A DNA stretch of 44,920 nt from Streptococcus massiliensis DSM 18628 (GTDB lineage: Bacteria; Bacillota; Bacilli; Lactobacillales; Streptococcaceae). The notes under the pieces were generated by a model. The model was given only the letters and a program-made list of their open reading frames with translations, was not told the origin of the DNA and ran no database searches. How positions within the stretch are numbered: position 1 is the stretch's first letter; each line of letters starts with the position of its first letter. Positions 44,660 to 44,920 of the stretch are shown here, piece after piece. The DNA is taken from positions 2,900 through 47,819 of the forward strand of contig NZ_KB904431.1 of assembly GCF_000380065.1 (NCBI RefSeq), given 5' to 3'. Position numbers and translations under genes: made by a program.

Positions 44660-44920
44660 AGTCCGTCTCGCTTCGAAGGTGCGAGACAAATAAACCACCC
44701 GCTATGCGGGTGCGCATCGCAGGTTATACCAAAAAACTCCAAACGCGATACAATAAAGGTGTTCAAGCCTATTGTAAAGCGAAAAGAGAAAAGTATGGCT
44801 CAAAAAGCACATAGTTTATCACACACAAAGTGGAATTGTAAATATCACATTGTGTTCACCCCTAAGTATAGACGAAAAATTATCTATAATCAATATAGAA
44901 GCAGCTTGGGTGAAATATTC
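44660..44920 (+). mobile_element. Left part of an IS200/IS605-family insertion sequence
   Basis: Two hairpins precede the transposase start: GTCTCGC/GCGAGAC (44665-44671 with 44681-44687) and CACCCGC-TAT-GCGGGTG (44696-44712), the subterminal palindrome type that single-strand TnpA transposases recognise. The element has no inverted terminal repeats and runs off the right edge. The left boundary is approximate. Confidence 0.8.
44795..44920 (+). CDS. tnpA: IS200-type transposase TnpA, N-terminal part
   Basis: Forty-two codons to the window end. MAQKAHSLSHTKWNCKYHIV followed by FTPKYRRKIIY is the hallmark start of the Y1-HUH transposase of IS200 elements, a small enzyme that moves single-stranded DNA. 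Cut off by the window edge, so completeness cannot be judged. Confidence 0.93.
   Translation, partial: MAQKAHSLSHTKWNCKYHIVFTPKYRRKIIYNQYRSSLGEIF

Overview
The window is a chromosomal segment of a Streptococcus, most likely of the sanguinis/mitis lineage. The evidence is a S. thermophilus CRISPR1-type (subtype II-A) locus, PyrR-type pyrimidine attenuators, an H2O-forming NADH oxidase, the ccdA/etrx/msrAB thiol-redox genes known from S. pneumoniae and S. gordonii, class 1B dihydroorotate dehydrogenase (pyrK-pyrD), and low to moderate GC with typical streptococcal promoters. The species cannot be fixed from the sequence alone.

Layout. 1-5935 (minus): complete II-A cas genes (cas9, tracrRNA, cas1, cas2, long-form csn2), then the leader, array promoter and first repeat; the spacers lie beyond the left edge. 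6112-6890: a decayed IS3-family element. 6915-11577 (minus): iron-uptake/Tat operon efeO-efeB-efeU-tatC-tatA. 11729-15641 (minus): ClC antiporter, secreted glucosaminidase, nox. 15907-18716 (plus): apbE and two NAD(P)H:FMN-reductase-like proteins, the second with a PAS-like domain and two predicted flavinylation motifs. 18820-25432 (minus): two surface thiol-redox systems (etrx1/ccdA1; ccdA2, a Met-repeat lipoprotein, etrx2, msrAB) flanking a LytS/AraC-type two-component system whose regulator is frameshifted. 25560-29289: brnQ, a DUF218 membrane protein, an LtrA-like gene broken by a stop codon. 29298-36447 (minus): heterodimeric ABC exporter, GNAT, ndk, and the ung-mutX-HAD-TIGR01906 operon. 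36545-44623: large membrane protein, pyrE-GNAT, pyrF, an Rrf2 regulator with a DUF606 transporter, pyrK-pyrD, a LysR regulator. 44660-44920: left part of an IS200/IS605-type insertion sequence.

How the genes fit together. The Tat translocase has an obvious client next door: EfeB carries a twin-arginine signal and works with the EfeO lipoprotein and EfeU permease. nox and the apbE operon are divergent, and each promoter carries a cre-like CcpA site, suggesting carbon control of flavin-dependent redox enzymes. ApbE has no signal peptide and its likely target is the tail of the third gene of its own operon, so a cytoplasmic covalently flavinylated reductase is predicted. The Met-repeat lipoprotein sits among genes that deliver electrons to an exported methionine sulfoxide reductase and could be an oxidant sink. 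pyrF-pyrE and pyrK-pyrD each have their own PyrR attenuator; the pyrF-pyrE gap holds an unexplained repeated element predicted to fold as a three-way junction.

No computation was run. Positions come from reading the sequence; functions are from family motifs.
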